50,314 nucleotides of DNA from an uncultured Clostridium sp. (GTDB lineage Bacteria; Bacillota; Clostridia; TANB77; CAG-508): positions 1 to 50,314 of the forward strand of contig USFW01000009.1 of the NCBI GenBank assembly GCA_900553985.1. The letters are read 5' to 3'. The notes under the pieces were generated by a model that saw only the letters and a program-made list of their open reading frames with translations, did not search any database and had not been told where the DNA came from. The position numbers and the translations under genes are program-made. Below are positions 27,671 to 36,189 of the stretch, in pieces; positions within the stretch are counted from its first letter, which is position 1; each line of letters begins with the position of its first letter.

Positions 27671-27702
27671 AAGACTGTACCTAGTATTTCTAGATCAGTC
27701 TT
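27671..27702 (-). terminator. Terminator of the VanW-family gene
   Basis: AAGACTG (27671-27677) pairs with CAGTCTT (27696-27702), with CTAG parts extending the stem. It lies 12 bases past the stop codon, with T-rich sequence on both sides. Confidence 0.65.
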
Positions 27703-27713
27703 TTTTTATTTTT

Positions 27714-29702
27714 TTATTGAATTATATTTTCTTGCTTATTTTCATTTTGAGTATTTGTCTCTACTTTATTTTGAGTTTTATTGTCATTACTTTCTTCTTT
27801 GTTCTCTACGGGTTTATTTTCTTGAACTGTTGTTTTTGCTTTTCCCCTTCTAATAATTTTTTGCATTGCACTATAGGTATCCTTAGATAATAATTGTGAT
27901 GATATTACTTTTCCGTTTTTCATTTTTGTCATATATGTTTGTGTTACTAAACCATTTGCACCTTTTTGTTTTACTACTTCTTGCCCTGGTTGTAAACTTG
28001 CATCTTCTACATACTTTGTTGTAAATGGTATTGTAGATATTGTATTTGTTTTAAATGTGTATGTATATTCTCTTTCTTCTTCTTTTATTCCAAAAATTGA
28101 TATTGTTGCAATTCCACTTACAGATGATGCTTTTAATTTTATTGGATATTTTCTAGTATTCTTAAATTTGAAATCAGTTAATCCATATACAACTGTTGCA
28201 TCTCTTCCAGCTCCTACATAAGATGTTACAAATTGATGATTTCTTCTTTCTACGATTTCCATATCTGCCATTAGTGCTGCATTATATAGTGTTGAAGATA
28301 TTTGACATATTCCTCCTCCTATACCATCTACTACTTCTCCATTTTCGTATACTTTTGCATTTTTGTATCCTGTTGCTGTACTTCTTGGCCCTAAAGTTGC
28401 ATTATACGAAAATGTCTCTCCTGGCATTATTACTTTTCCGTCTAATTTTTTACAAGCAAGTATTAAGTTTGTTGTTCTATCTTTGTCACTTGCATCATAT
28501 CTAGTTTTAAAAGTTGATAATTGATCTGGAAATGCTTCTGGTCCTATTTGATCTATTGTTACTTTTGGTTTTGTTATTTTTAATTGTATTACATATTCTT
28601 CTTTATTTTCTGTTTCTATCATCTTTTTAGCAGCTTCTACATCAAAATCCACACCTTCTACTTCTGGATATACTGTAAATGGATTTTTTGTATAATATGC
28701 ATCTTTTGCTTCTTTATATACTTCACTATGTATTTTATCAATATCAATAGGTGCAGGTGATTTATTTGTTGTTGGAATTTCTATATATTCTTCTGTTTTA
28801 TTTATATTATTTAAAGTATTTTTTACTTTATTTAATAATGTATCTGTATCAATAACTATTCCATCTTTTCCTTTTGTTATAATTAACTTGTTTCCTTCTA
28901 TAGTATAACTTGATTCTAACATTATTCCTGGTAAATTTTGTCCCATATCATTTATTGTTTGCTTTGTTACTTCTTCATTTAATGTCATATTTACATTTAT
29001 ATCTTTTTTCTGTATTAATGTACTTAAAATCTTGTAATTATTTACGAAGATATTTCCATCTTTTCCTAGTAAATATGCTTCATTTACTGCATTTTCAATA
29101 TCATATTTTACTTCCATAAGTGTTGGATTTAGTTCTGATTCATATTCACCATATTTTAATTTTAAATCTTTTTCCAATTTCTCAGAATATATTGTTTCCA
29201 ATTTTGCCATTGCCTCTTCTTTTGTTAACCCTGAAACTTCTATTCCTTTTATTGTAACACCACTTATTACTTTTTCATTGTTTATATTTATAAATGCGAA
29301 TATTGTAGAGAAAATTGCCATTAATATTACTAAAATTAAACTTATTATTATTGCCTTTTTTCTTTTTTTACGTTTTTTTATAGTTTGTTCTTTTTGGTCT
29401 TGCATTTTTTCAAATTCAGATTTAGCTTTTTTATTGTCTTCTATTTTTTTGAACTTGCTTTCTCTATCTTTATTTTTTTCTTCTTTATCTTTTTTCTCTT
29501 TTTTGCTTTCTTTTTTTAAGTTCTTTTCTTTTTTGTTTTCATGCTTTTTTTCGTTTTCTTTTTTTTCTTTTGAATCTTTTACTTTGTTTTCTTCTACCAT
29601 TTCTTTTTTCTTTTCATTATTTTTTTCTTCTATTACATTAGATTCATTAGTAATTTCTTTTTTATCTATGTTTTTTTCTTCTTCCATTGTTTTTTCTTTC
29701 AT
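27714..29702 (-). CDS. VanW-family protein with G5 domain and charged N terminus
   Basis: The 662-residue membrane protein begins with about 110 residues of almost only lysine, glutamate and asparagine, then has one membrane span (about 113-136), a peptidoglycan-binding-like region (GVEVSGLTKEEA motif), the VanW domain (MPGETFSYNATLGPRS, GGGICQISSTLYNAAL, about 405-530) and a G5 domain (about 555-620). The C-terminal tail is again low-complexity. VanW/YoaR proteins are common in clostridia and are thought to act at the cell wall; the VanW name does not imply vancomycin resistance here, as no vanHAX genes are present. AAAGGGG precedes the ATG. It may be expressed with, or just upstream of, the giant surface protein, but a terminator separates them. 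Confidence 0.88.
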   Translation of the reverse strand: MKEKTMEEEKNIDKKEITNESNVIEEKNNEKKKEMVEENKVKDSKEKKENEKKHENKKEKNLKKESKKEKKDKEEKNKDRESKFKKIEDNKKAKSEFEKMQDQKEQTIKKRKKRKKAIIISLILVILMAIFSTIFAFININNEKVISGVTIKGIEVSGLTKEEAMAKLETIYSEKLEKDLKLKYGEYESELNPTLMEVKYDIENAVNEAYLLGKDGNIFVNNYKILSTLIQKKDINVNMTLNEEVTKQTINDMGQNLPGIMLESSYTIEGNKLIITKGKDGIVIDTDTLLNKVKNTLNNINKTEEYIEIPTTNKSPAPIDIDKIHSEVYKEAKDAYYTKNPFTVYPEVEGVDFDVEAAKKMIETENKEEYVIQLKITKPKVTIDQIGPEAFPDQLSTFKTRYDASDKDRTTNLILACKKLDGKVIMPGETFSYNATLGPRSTATGYKNAKVYENGEVVDGIGGGICQISSTLYNAALMADMEIVERRNHQFVTSYVGAGRDATVVYGLTDFKFKNTRKYPIKLKASSVSGIATISIFGIKEEEREYTYTFKTNTISTIPFTTKYVEDASLQPGQEVVKQKGANGLVTQTYMTKMKNGKVISSQLLSKDTYSAMQKIIRRGKAKTTVQENKPVENKEESNDNKTQNKVETNTQNENKQENIIQ

Positions 29703-29732
29703 TCAATCTACCCCTTTAAATATTCTAATTAA

Positions 29733-29761
29733 ATAGTACCATATTCTATTTTTTTTGACAA
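29733..29761 (-). promoter_or_regulatory. Promoter of the VanW-family gene
   Basis: On the minus strand TTGTCA (29756-29761) and TACTAT (29733-29738) are 17 bases apart, 31 bases upstream of the start codon. The remaining part of the 363-base gap 29703-30065 holds the divergent promoter at 30002-30030 and no gene. Confidence 0.6.
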
Positions 29762-30001
29762 TATTTTTAAAAAATAATTTGTTTTTATATGCTGTTTTTT
29801 CGCTACAAATTAGTGTTTAATACTATATAAAAATTACTTATTTTTATATTTTATACATTATTTACTATTCCCATATTCAATAATATTCATTTACTATTTT
29901 TAAATACCATATATTTTTTCTTCTTTTTTTGTGATTTTTATTACAAATAAGTTACAATTTAATTACATTTTTGTTATTTTGTTTGTTTTTATAAAAAATG
30001 C

Positions 30002-30030
30002 TTGAAGATTGTAAAATTTAATATTATAAT
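30002..30030 (+). promoter_or_regulatory. Promoter of the CBM25-like gene
   Basis: TTGAAG at 30002-30007 and TATAAT at 30025-30030 are 17 bases apart. The predicted leader is about 30 bases and carries GAGGAGAG ahead of the ATG. Confidence 0.65.
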
Positions 30031-30065
30031 AGTTGTAGCAAAAGATAAACGAGGAGAGAATATCT

Positions 30066-30542
30066 ATGGAATTAACAAAGAATATTTTTTTTAATACAGA
30101 TAAATTAGTTGAAAATAGTAAAGTTAAAATTTCATATACAGGTAAATTTTTTCAAGATGCTTCTGAAGAAGTTTTTATTCATTATGGTTTTGGAATAAAT
30201 TGGGATAATATAAATGATATAAAAATGGAAAAAACAGATTTAGGATTTCAAGCTGAAATTCAATTAGGTGAAGGGGAATCTTTTAATTTCTGTTTTAGAA
30301 ATGGAAATAATGAGTGGGATAATAATGAAGGACAAAATTATATTTTTAATTTGGAAAAATTACCTACTGAATTATTAGTTTTAGATAATGAATCTAATTC
30401 TTTATCTTCTCCTAGAAAATTAAGAAAAGCTTATTTATGGAGTAAAAAAATTCGTTTAGCTGTATATAAAATTATTACATATTTACCAAAAATTATTTCT
30501 GGTAATTATAAAAAGAAAAATGTTAAAACTGAGGAAAATTAG
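30066..30542 (+). CDS. CBM25-like carbohydrate-binding protein
   Basis: The 158-residue protein has an N-terminal beta-sandwich that fits carbohydrate-binding module family 25: YTGKFFQDASEEVFIHYGFG followed by FCFRNGNNEWDNNEGQNY, with the W-D-N-N-x-G-x-N-Y element that lines the starch-binding site. The C-terminal 50 residues are basic and carry no obvious domain. No signal peptide or catalytic domain is present, so it is probably cytoplasmic and may bind glycogen or a glucan. No glycogen genes are in the window. A good ribosome binding site and its own promoter support the gene. Confidence 0.8.
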   Translation: MELTKNIFFNTDKLVENSKVKISYTGKFFQDASEEVFIHYGFGINWDNINDIKMEKTDLGFQAEIQLGEGESFNFCFRNGNNEWDNNEGQNYIFNLEKLPTELLVLDNESNSLSSPRKLRKAYLWSKKIRLAVYKIITYLPKIISGNYKKKNVKTEEN

Positions 30543-30561
30543 TATAAATAAATTCTATAAT

Positions 30562-30609
30562 AAAAGAAAAACTAAAAGTAGCAAAAGTCTGCTTTTAGTT
30601 TTTCTTTTT
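30562..30609. terminator. Bidirectional hairpin terminator
   Basis: AAAAGAAAAACTAAAAG pairs with CTTTTAGTTTTTCTTTT around a short loop. It separates the convergent CBM25-like and SDR genes and overlaps the SDR stop codon by two bases. Confidence 0.8.
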
Positions 30610-31339
30610 AAGTTATAATCCAACCTCCATTAATTGAAATAACTTGTCCAGTTGTAAAACTATCCTCTATTAGCCACTTGACACATTTGGCAATATCTTC
30701 TACTTTTCCAATTTTCTGAAGAGGTGTTTCTTCTTTTATATAATTTATTTCTTCTTTAGTTAATTCTTTATTCATATCTGTATCTATTAAGCCCGGTGCA
30801 ATAGAGTTTACTCTTATATTTGAAGGTCCTACTTCTTTGGCTAATGCTTTTGTTAATCCATCAAGTCCTGCTTTGGTTATTGAATACATAATTTCTTGTG
30901 AAGCTCCTACTATTCCCCATATTGACGATATATTTATTATATTTCCTTCTTTATTATGTATCATATTTGGTAAAACTTCTTGGCACATGCAAAATGCTGA
31001 ATATAAATTTGTATTAATTAAATTATTCCAATCATCATCTGTTACTTCTGTTATTAATTGGCATTTATCTATTCCTGCATTATTAATTAAAATATCAATT
31101 TTTTTATATTTTTCGAGTACAAAGTTTACTAATTTTTTGCATTCTTCTCTTTTTGATACATCTGCTTTTAAAATGTCAATTTCAATATTTTCATTTTTTA
31201 ATTCTTCCCTTAAAGCTTCTGCTTCTTTTTGTGATTTATTGTAATTTGCTATTACTTTTAATCCATTTTGTGCTAATGTTTTTGCAATTTCTCTTCCTAT
31301 TCCTCTTGATGCTCCTGTTATTATTACAACTTTGTTCAT
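30608..31339 (-). CDS. Short-chain dehydrogenase/reductase, FabG/YmfI-like
   Basis: The 243-residue enzyme is a classical SDR: nucleotide-binding TGASRGIGREIA (about 8-19), NNAGID (about 86), catalytic Ser in NISSIWGIVGAS (about 137), and the YSITK pair Tyr152/Lys156. The FabG-like tail TGQVISINGGW is present. Such enzymes reduce 3-oxoacyl-ACP, but the single location away from fatty-acid genes and the WGIVGAS element also fit the EF-P 5-aminopentanone reductase group (YmfI). I cannot decide between these. Its NADP preference is suggested by the basic residue after TGAS. Length is normal. Confidence 0.9.
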   Translation of the reverse strand: MNKVVIITGASRGIGREIAKTLAQNGLKVIANYNKSQKEAEALREELKNENIEIDILKADVSKREECKKLVNFVLEKYKKIDILINNAGIDKCQLITEVTDDDWNNLINTNLYSAFCMCQEVLPNMIHNKEGNIINISSIWGIVGASQEIMYSITKAGLDGLTKALAKEVGPSNIRVNSIAPGLIDTDMNKELTKEEINYIKEETPLQKIGKVEDIAKCVKWLIEDSFTTGQVISINGGWIIT

Positions 31340-31487
31340 CTCTTTTATTCCTTTACTTTTATTTTTATTTATTCCAGTTTTAAATGTTTATTTATTATTC
31401 TGTTTTAATTTGGTCTAATTCGCCAAAATTAAAACTAGCATTATGCAGTTGTTTAATATAATCATTTTCGTAATTTTCTTATTCCAT

Positions 31488-31532
31488 AAAAAAAGCCATT
31501 AATTAAGAGTTTTCTCAAAACTAATGACCTTT
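31488..31532 (-). terminator. Terminator of the tRNA operon
   Basis: On the minus strand AAAGGTCATTAGTT pairs with AATTAATGGCTTTT, followed by seven T residues. It begins five bases after the tRNA-Thr CCA end. Confidence 0.65.
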
Positions 31533-31536
31533 ATTA

Positions 31537-31613
31537 TGGAGCCACTTATCCGATTCGAACGGATGACCCTCGCATTACAAGTGCGATGCTCTGGCCAACT
31601 GAGCTAAAGTGGC
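31537..31613 (-). tRNA. tRNA-Thr(TGT)
   Basis: Acceptor GCCACTT/AAGTGGC, anticodon stem TCGCA/TGCGA with loop CTTGTAA (anticodon TGT), T-loop TTCGAAT and an encoded CCA. Last gene of a three-tRNA minus-strand operon. Confidence 0.95.
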
Positions 31614-31618
31614 AAAAT

Positions 31619-31693
31619 TGGTGACCCCTACGGGAATCGAACCCATGTCTCCGCCGTGAAAGGGCGGTGTCTTAACCGCTTGACCAAGGGGCC
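31619..31693 (-). tRNA. tRNA-Glu(TTC)
   Basis: Acceptor GGCCCCT/AGGGGTC, anticodon stem CCGCC/GGCGG with loop CTTTCAC (anticodon TTC), T-loop TTCGATT and an encoded CCA. Middle gene of the operon, five bases from tRNA-Thr. Confidence 0.95.
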
Positions 31694-31701
31694 TAATATA
31701 C

Positions 31702-31737
31702 AAAGAACTAAATAAGCTCTCGTTTATTTAGTTCTTT
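31702..31737. other. Hairpin between tRNA-Lys and tRNA-Glu
   Basis: AAAGAACTAAATAA and TTATTTAGTTCTTT form a 14-base perfect stem with an eight-base loop exactly filling the spacer between the two tRNAs. It may be a processing signal or an internal attenuator; no T run follows directly in the direction of transcription. Confidence 0.6.
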
Positions 31738-31813
31738 TGGTGAGCTATCCGCGACTCGAACGCGGGACAACTTGATTAAAAGTCAAGTGCTCTACCACCT
31801 GAGCTAATAGCCC
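31738..31813 (-). tRNA. tRNA-Lys(TTT)
   Basis: Acceptor GGGCTAT/ATAGCTC, anticodon stem CTTGA/TCAAG around loop CTTTTAA (anticodon TTT), T-loop TTCGAGT and an encoded CCA. First gene of the tRNA operon. Confidence 0.95.
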
Positions 31814-31843
31814 ATTTCTTTGTTGCATTCGTAATGCTTATTT

Positions 31844-31872
31844 ATATTACAATATTTTTTTTAGTTTGTCAA
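31844..31872 (-). promoter_or_regulatory. Promoter of the tRNA-Lys-Glu-Thr operon
   Basis: On the minus strand TTGACA (31867-31872) and TAATAT (31844-31849) are 17 bases apart, 30 bases before the first tRNA. The rest of the 407-base gap 31814-32220 holds only the palindrome at 32088-32141. Confidence 0.75.
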
Positions 31873-32087
31873 TACATTTTTTAAAATTTTTTAATTTTTT
31901 TATCGTTTTTTTCTTTTTCCGACAAAAAACGTGAATTTTTCGGGCTTTTTGCTAATACTAAATTTATTTTGTTGTTTGTTTTTTATTTGTTTTTTCACAA
32001 TAAATATATTATTTTATTTTTTCTAAAAATTATATAATGAATTCTTAAAAATTATTTTTAAATATTGTAATTTTATTATTAGAATCT

Positions 32088-32141
32088 ATAATTATGTAAT
32101 GAGTTAAATGATTATATTTCTATTACTCATTACATAATTAT
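32088..32141. repeat. Perfect 17-base inverted repeat
   Basis: ATAATTATGTAATGAGT (32088-32104) and its exact complement (32125-32141) surround a 20-base loop. It lies 80 bases past the stop of the DUF1858 gene. No T run follows on the minus strand, so a plain terminator is unlikely; it could be an operator or an mRNA-stabilising hairpin. Confidence 0.6.
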
Positions 32142-32220
32142 AAAAACATTTACTCTTTAATTTAATAGTTTTACATTATAAGTAAATACATTTAATATAT
32201 TTTTTCCTTATTAATTAAAA

Positions 32221-32406
32221 TTATGCATTTAGTTTCTCTAATACTTCTTCAACATCTATTCCATGTACTGCACAAGCTTCTTCTAATGTTTCCATTTGTG
32301 ATGCTGGACATCCTAAGCAATGCATTCCTACATCTAATAATATTTCAGCTTTTTCTGGAGCTTTTTCTAATAATTCTCCTATTCTTGTATCTTTATTAAA
32401 ATTCAT
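32221..32406 (-). CDS. DUF1858-family small protein (redox-disulfide type)
   Basis: The 61-residue protein fits DUF1858: NKDTRIGELLEKAPEKAEILLDVGMHCLGCPAS, with the paired cysteines CLGC near residue 32, then a helical C terminus (LEEACAVHGIDVEEVLEKLN). Members are often found fused to or beside hybrid-cluster or iron-sulfur proteins and are thought to have a redox-active disulfide; the exact role is unknown. I prefer the second in-frame ATG (32406), 12 bases after AAAGGA, a spacing also seen at 35830; the first ATG (32418) directly abuts that site. Confidence 0.85.
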   Translation of the reverse strand: MNFNKDTRIGELLEKAPEKAEILLDVGMHCLGCPASQMETLEEACAVHGIDVEEVLEKLNA

Positions 32407-32557
32407 AATAAAACTCATTCCTTTCCTACTTTATTAAAAGGCATCAATAGCAATGAAAATTTTTTGTTTTCTTTCAAGCTAAAATTCCTTTTTTCTTTAT
32501 ACCATGCTAACTTATTTAGCAATTTTCATAATTTTAACATATTTTTCCTAAAAAGTA

Positions 32558-32586
32558 TAGACAAAACTTAAAAAATATTGTATTAT
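32558..32586 (+). promoter_or_regulatory. Promoter of the T4SS-like gene run
   Basis: TAGACA at 32558-32563 and TATTAT at 32581-32586 are 17 bases apart, just upstream of the ribosome binding site GGTGGTGAT at 32601-32609. Confidence 0.55.
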
Positions 32587-32612
32587 GGTAAAAATTGTAA
32601 GGTGGTGATTTT

Positions 32613-32759
32613 ATTTTCAACATTTTAAATCTTTATTTTATATCTTTTATTATTAATATTTTTATTACTTTATATACATTATATACTTATTTCGATATAA
32701 AAATTTTTCATAATCAACAAGGTTCAAAATTAAAAATCAAAAAAAATTCATTTAATTAG
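32613..32759 (+). CDS. Small membrane protein ORF with apparent ATT start
   Basis: A 48-codon frame begins at ATT 32613, three bases after GGTGGTGAT, and ends at TAG 32759, 17 bases before the VirD4-like gene. It encodes a hydrophobic helix (NLYFISFIINIFITLYTLYTY) followed by a basic tail ending KIKKNSFN, the composition of a small membrane protein. No ATG, GTG or TTG exists in this frame between the upstream TAA and the ribosome binding site. The spacing from the site to ATT resembles that of GGGGTGATATT-ATG in the NRPS gene. ATT starts are rare (infC is the classic case), so this call is tentative. It is the first reading frame after the promoter at 32558. Confidence 0.45.
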   Translation: MFNILNLYFISFIINIFITLYTLYTYFDIKIFHNQQGSKLKIKKNSFN

Positions 32760-32776
32760 GGAGGTATTTTTCGTTT

Positions 32777-34492
32777 ATGTTAAAAAGGATATTTTTTTCT
32801 TTATTTATCCTTATTATATTTTCTTTTTTTGCTATTAAGCTTTTTTATCCATTATATATTGCTGATGAAGTTATAATTCCTTATGCAATACATCCTTTTG
32901 ATATTTGTTCTAAAAATCCAGATTTATGGAATTATATTAAAGTTACTTATATTTTTACATTTATTTTTTCTAATTTAGTTTTCAGTAATTTTATATATAC
33001 TCGTTTTATTAAGAAAATATTTAAAACAGATTGTATAAGTAATGTTAAAAATCATAAAAAAATTCTTTCTAGTTCTTTATCTAATAACTCAAATCCTTCT
33101 AAATTAAACTTATTAATTGGTTTTGACTCTATCTCTAATTCTAATATCTATATTCCTGAGTCTGGATTATATCAAAATTTTTTAATTACAGGGACTATTG
33201 GTTCTGGTAAAACTTCTAGTGCTATGTATCCTTTTACTAAACAATTAATTAAATATAATTTTTCTAATCCTTCTCGAAAGCTTGGAATGTTAATTCTTGA
33301 TGTTAAAGGAAATTACTATAAACAAGTTTTAGAATATGTTAATAAATATAACTTATTCTCTGATTTAATTGTAATTAGCTTAAATTCTAACACTTTTTAT
33401 AATCCTCTACATAAACCTAACTTAAAACCTCAAGTATTAGCAAATAGATTAAAAACTATTTTAACTTTATTTTCAGAAAACAATTCTGAATCTTATTGGT
33501 TAGATAAAGCTGAAGCTATTTTATCTGAATGTATTAAGTTATGTAGGTTATATAATAATGGATATGTTACATTTTTAGAACTTCATAAGTTAATTACTAT
33601 ACCAAATTATTATAAAGAAAAAATTTCAATATTAAAAGATTTATTTATTTCCTCAAAATTATCTCAAAAAGATATTTATGACTTAAATTCTAGTTTAGAT
33701 TTTTTTCAGAAAGAATTTGATTTCCTTGACCAAAGAACAAAAGCTATTTTAATTTCAGAAATAACTAGGATTACAAATACTTTTATTTCTGACTATGATG
33801 TAATGTCAACTTTCTGTCCCCCAATATCAAAGCTTTCATTTACTGGCTTTTCCCAAGTATTATCAACTGGTAAAATTGTAGTTTTAAATATGAATATTTC
33901 TGAATATAGCTTACTTTCTAGAATAATTGCTACATATTTAAAATTAGATTTTCAAACAGAGGTAATGTCAAATTTATCTAAAAATAAAGTATTTCCTTCT
34001 GCTTTTATCTGTGATGAATATGATAAATTTGCTTCAAAAACAGATAGTGAATTTTTTTCTCTTAGTAGAGAGGCAAAATGTATTAATATAGTAAGTACCC
34101 AAAGTTATTCTTCTTTGAAAACTACTATAAAAGATGAAGCTCATGTAAAAGTAATTACACAAAATTTAATTAATAAAATTTGGTATAGAACTGATGATAT
34201 TTTTACTATTGAAGAAGCTCAAAAACAATTAGGGAAAGAAGATAAAGAGAAATTTTCAAAAAGTATTTCTGAAAGTGCAAAAGAAACTAAATTTAGTTAT
34301 ATTACAAATAGTTTAAATTCTGAAAACTCTAATATTTCTGAAACTTTTAGCACATATATGCAAAATGATTATATTTTTGATACGAATTTTTTTACTCAAG
34401 AATTACAAACTTTTACTGCTCTAACTTTTTTATCTGATGGAAGTAAAATTTATACACCTTGCAAGTTAAATATGATTCCATATTTTAAGTAA
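32777..34492 (+). CDS. VirD4/TraG-like T4SS coupling ATPase
   Basis: The 571-residue protein has two N-terminal membrane spans (about 5-25 and 55-78) and a cytoplasmic TraG/TraD-type ATPase: Walker A GTIGSGKTSS at about 139, LGMLILDVKGNYYKQ after it, Walker B ICDEYDKF with Asp413-Glu414, and a downstream STQSYSSLK motif. Coupling proteins of this family link DNA or protein substrates to a type IV secretion channel. GGAGGT lies 11 bases before the ATG. It leads a plus-strand run with pilin-like, VirB6-like and PrgI-like genes but no relaxase and no VirB4 in the window. It could belong to a degraded integrative element, or to a resident secretion-like machine. Confidence 0.85.
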   Translation: MLKRIFFSLFILIIFSFFAIKLFYPLYIADEVIIPYAIHPFDICSKNPDLWNYIKVTYIFTFIFSNLVFSNFIYTRFIKKIFKTDCISNVKNHKKILSSSLSNNSNPSKLNLLIGFDSISNSNIYIPESGLYQNFLITGTIGSGKTSSAMYPFTKQLIKYNFSNPSRKLGMLILDVKGNYYKQVLEYVNKYNLFSDLIVISLNSNTFYNPLHKPNLKPQVLANRLKTILTLFSENNSESYWLDKAEAILSECIKLCRLYNNGYVTFLELHKLITIPNYYKEKISILKDLFISSKLSQKDIYDLNSSLDFFQKEFDFLDQRTKAILISEITRITNTFISDYDVMSTFCPPISKLSFTGFSQVLSTGKIVVLNMNISEYSLLSRIIATYLKLDFQTEVMSNLSKNKVFPSAFICDEYDKFASKTDSEFFSLSREAKCINIVSTQSYSSLKTTIKDEAHVKVITQNLINKIWYRTDDIFTIEEAQKQLGKEDKEKFSKSISESAKETKFSYITNSLNSENSNISETFSTYMQNDYIFDTNFFTQELQTFTALTFLSDGSKIYTPCKLNMIPYFK

Positions 34493-34512
34493 ATTAAAGG
34501 AGGTCTTAATTA

Positions 34513-34860
34513 ATGAAAAAACATTTATTTTTTAAAGATAAATTATCTATATTTTTATTTATTGTATTTTTATCTTTTTTGTTTATTTTATCTTTAAATA
34601 CTTTTTCTTTTGCTGCTGAGCCAAAGCTCGTAGGAAAAATCAATTCTGCTTTTGAGGAAATCGAAGGTTGGATTTTAAAAATATCTACCCCTGCCGCTGC
34701 TGTTGCTGTTGGTACAGGTATTTTTATGAAGAAATTTAGTTTTGGAGATGAAGAAAAAATTAGAACTGGTAAAAAATTAATAAAAGGTTCTTTATTCTCA
34801 TATGCATTTATCTTAGCTATTGATTTAATATTATCAGCAATTAAATCTTTAGTTGGTTAG
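34513..34860 (+). CDS. TrbC/VirB2-like pilin-like membrane protein
   Basis: The 115-residue protein has a signal peptide (about 1-34, IFLFIVFLSFLFILSL ending SFAA), a short polar part, a hydrophobic helix with the small-residue patch STPAAAVAVGTGIF, a basic loop (KIRTGKKLIK) and a second helix. This is the layout of VirB2/TrbC-type pilins and related T4SS membrane subunits of Gram-positive elements. GGAGG lies seven bases before the ATG, and the gene is nine bases from the next one. Identity as a pilin is inferred from layout and neighbours. Confidence 0.7.
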   Translation: MKKHLFFKDKLSIFLFIVFLSFLFILSLNTFSFAAEPKLVGKINSAFEEIEGWILKISTPAAAVAVGTGIFMKKFSFGDEEKIRTGKKLIKGSLFSYAFILAIDLILSAIKSLVG

Positions 34861-34868
34861 GAGGTATT

Positions 34869-35744
34869 TTGGAACAAAGTGAAAACATTACTCAAGTTAT
34901 AATTGATACGATTAATACTATAATTGGAAATTTATTTAGTTCAATTGATAATAGTCTTTATTCTATTTTAGATAAAATAACTTTTATAGATTCTTCTATT
35001 TTAAATAATAACAATTTTGAAAATATTTTTGGAAAATCTACTTCTGATGGAATTCTTTTAATTGCAAATTCTTTATTAATTGGATTTTTAATTTATTATT
35101 CTGCAAAATATTTGATGTCACATTTAGTTTATTCCAATATAGAAAGACCTTCCAGTTTTCTAATAAAATTAATTGTTTGTGGTATTTTTATGAATTGCTC
35201 TTTTTTTATTATGGATTTAATTATTTCTTTAAATTTTAATATTTCTTCAGCAATTTGTGATTTAGGATATTCTTTTTATCATAAGGATTTGAATTTTTCT
35301 GAGTTAATTAATATTATAAATGATACAATGTCAATAGATAAAGCTCCTATAAATATTTTTTCTCTTGATGGTCTTATAAAAGGAATATTAACTGTTTCAT
35401 TGTTAAGTTTAGTTTTTTCTTATTCTTTAAGATATGTTATGCTAAAAGTTTTTATACTTCTTTCTCCTTTTGCTTTTCTTTCTTTAAGCATTTCTTCAAC
35501 AAGCTGGTTTTTTAAATCTTGGTTTAAAAATATTTTTTCTTTATTATTTATTCAAATTATTGTTTCCTTAGTTTTGTTAGTTTTATTTTCTATGGATTTT
35601 TCTTCAACTAATTTATTTAATAAATTCATTTATATTGGTGGTATATATTTTTTAATAAGAGCAAATTCTTTTGTAAGAGAATTTATAGGTGGAGTTTCCA
35701 CAGATATTTCACAAAATGTGAAAAACTTTTTCAAAAATCATTAA
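34869..35744 (+). CDS. VirB6/TrbL-like polytopic membrane protein
   Basis: The 291-residue protein has a soluble N-terminal part of about 70 residues and five to six membrane spans, ending in a basic tail (SQNVKNFFKNH). A conserved-looking stretch YVMLKVFILLSPFAFLSL near the fourth span is typical of VirB6/TrbL-like channel proteins. The start codon is TTG at 34869, four bases after AGGAGG. It lies in the T4SS-like run directly after the pilin-like gene. Sequence similarity alone is weak; the call rests on topology and neighbours. Confidence 0.65.
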   Translation: MEQSENITQVIIDTINTIIGNLFSSIDNSLYSILDKITFIDSSILNNNNFENIFGKSTSDGILLIANSLLIGFLIYYSAKYLMSHLVYSNIERPSSFLIKLIVCGIFMNCSFFIMDLIISLNFNISSAICDLGYSFYHKDLNFSELINIINDTMSIDKAPINIFSLDGLIKGILTVSLLSLVFSYSLRYVMLKVFILLSPFAFLSLSISSTSWFFKSWFKNIFSLLFIQIIVSLVLLVLFSMDFSSTNLFNKFIYIGGIYFLIRANSFVREFIGGVSTDISQNVKNFFKNH

Positions 35745-35829
35745 AAAGATATTTTAAATTCTAAAAAATTTATCAACTGTAACTGCCATTGTAGATTTTT
35801 AGTAAATAAAGAAAGGAATTGATTTTTAT

Positions 35830-36111
35830 ATGAATTTTATTTTTCCACAAAATTATAACTTTAAAAATAAAATATTTGGAATTATTGATTATTCAACTGC
35901 AATTCTTAATGTTGGTTGGTTTTCTATTTTACTAATAATTGTTAATATTTTATTTAATGATATAAATATAAAAATTTTTTTAATTATTATTTTTTATTTT
36001 CCTATTTTAATATTTAGTATTATAGGCTTTAATGGTGAAAATATTATTTATGTATTTATATATATGTTTAAATTTATTAATAAACAAAAATTATATTTTT
36101 ATAATAAATAA
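35830..36111 (+). CDS. PrgI/VirB3-like small membrane protein
   Basis: The 93-residue protein begins FPQNYNFKNKIFGIIDYSTAILN, a form shared with PrgI-type T4SS subunits (the VirB3 counterparts of Gram-positive systems), and then has two membrane helices (about 28-45 and 50-70). In most systems this gene is followed by the VirB4/TraE ATPase; here a DnaD-like gene follows instead. The ATG lies 12 bases after AAAGGA, so the ribosome binding site is distant, a pattern seen elsewhere in this window. Family placement is moderate. Confidence 0.6.
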   Translation: MNFIFPQNYNFKNKIFGIIDYSTAILNVGWFSILLIIVNILFNDINIKIFLIIIFYFPILIFSIIGFNGENIIYVFIYMFKFINKQKLYFYNK

Positions 36112-36123
36112 TTTTATTATATC

Positions 36124-36152
36124 TTGAACTTTTTGTCTAAAAAAGATATAAT
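36124..36152 (+). promoter_or_regulatory. Promoter of the DnaD-like/DnaC-like genes
   Basis: TTGAAC at 36124-36129 and TATAAT at 36147-36152 are 17 bases apart; AGAGGAG precedes the ATG at 36190. This suggests the replication genes are transcribed on their own as well as from the upstream run. Confidence 0.65.
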
Positions 36153-36189
36153 TTGAATTACTAATTTATATGAATAGAGGAGATTTATA

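Noticed and set aside
27714..29702. Vancomycin resistance gene
   Set aside because: VanW-domain proteins are common in clostridia; no vanH, vanA or vanX-type genes are present.
31702..31737. T-box or riboswitch between tRNA genes
   Set aside because: It is a simple short hairpin that exactly fills the spacer; there is no specifier loop or T-box sequence.
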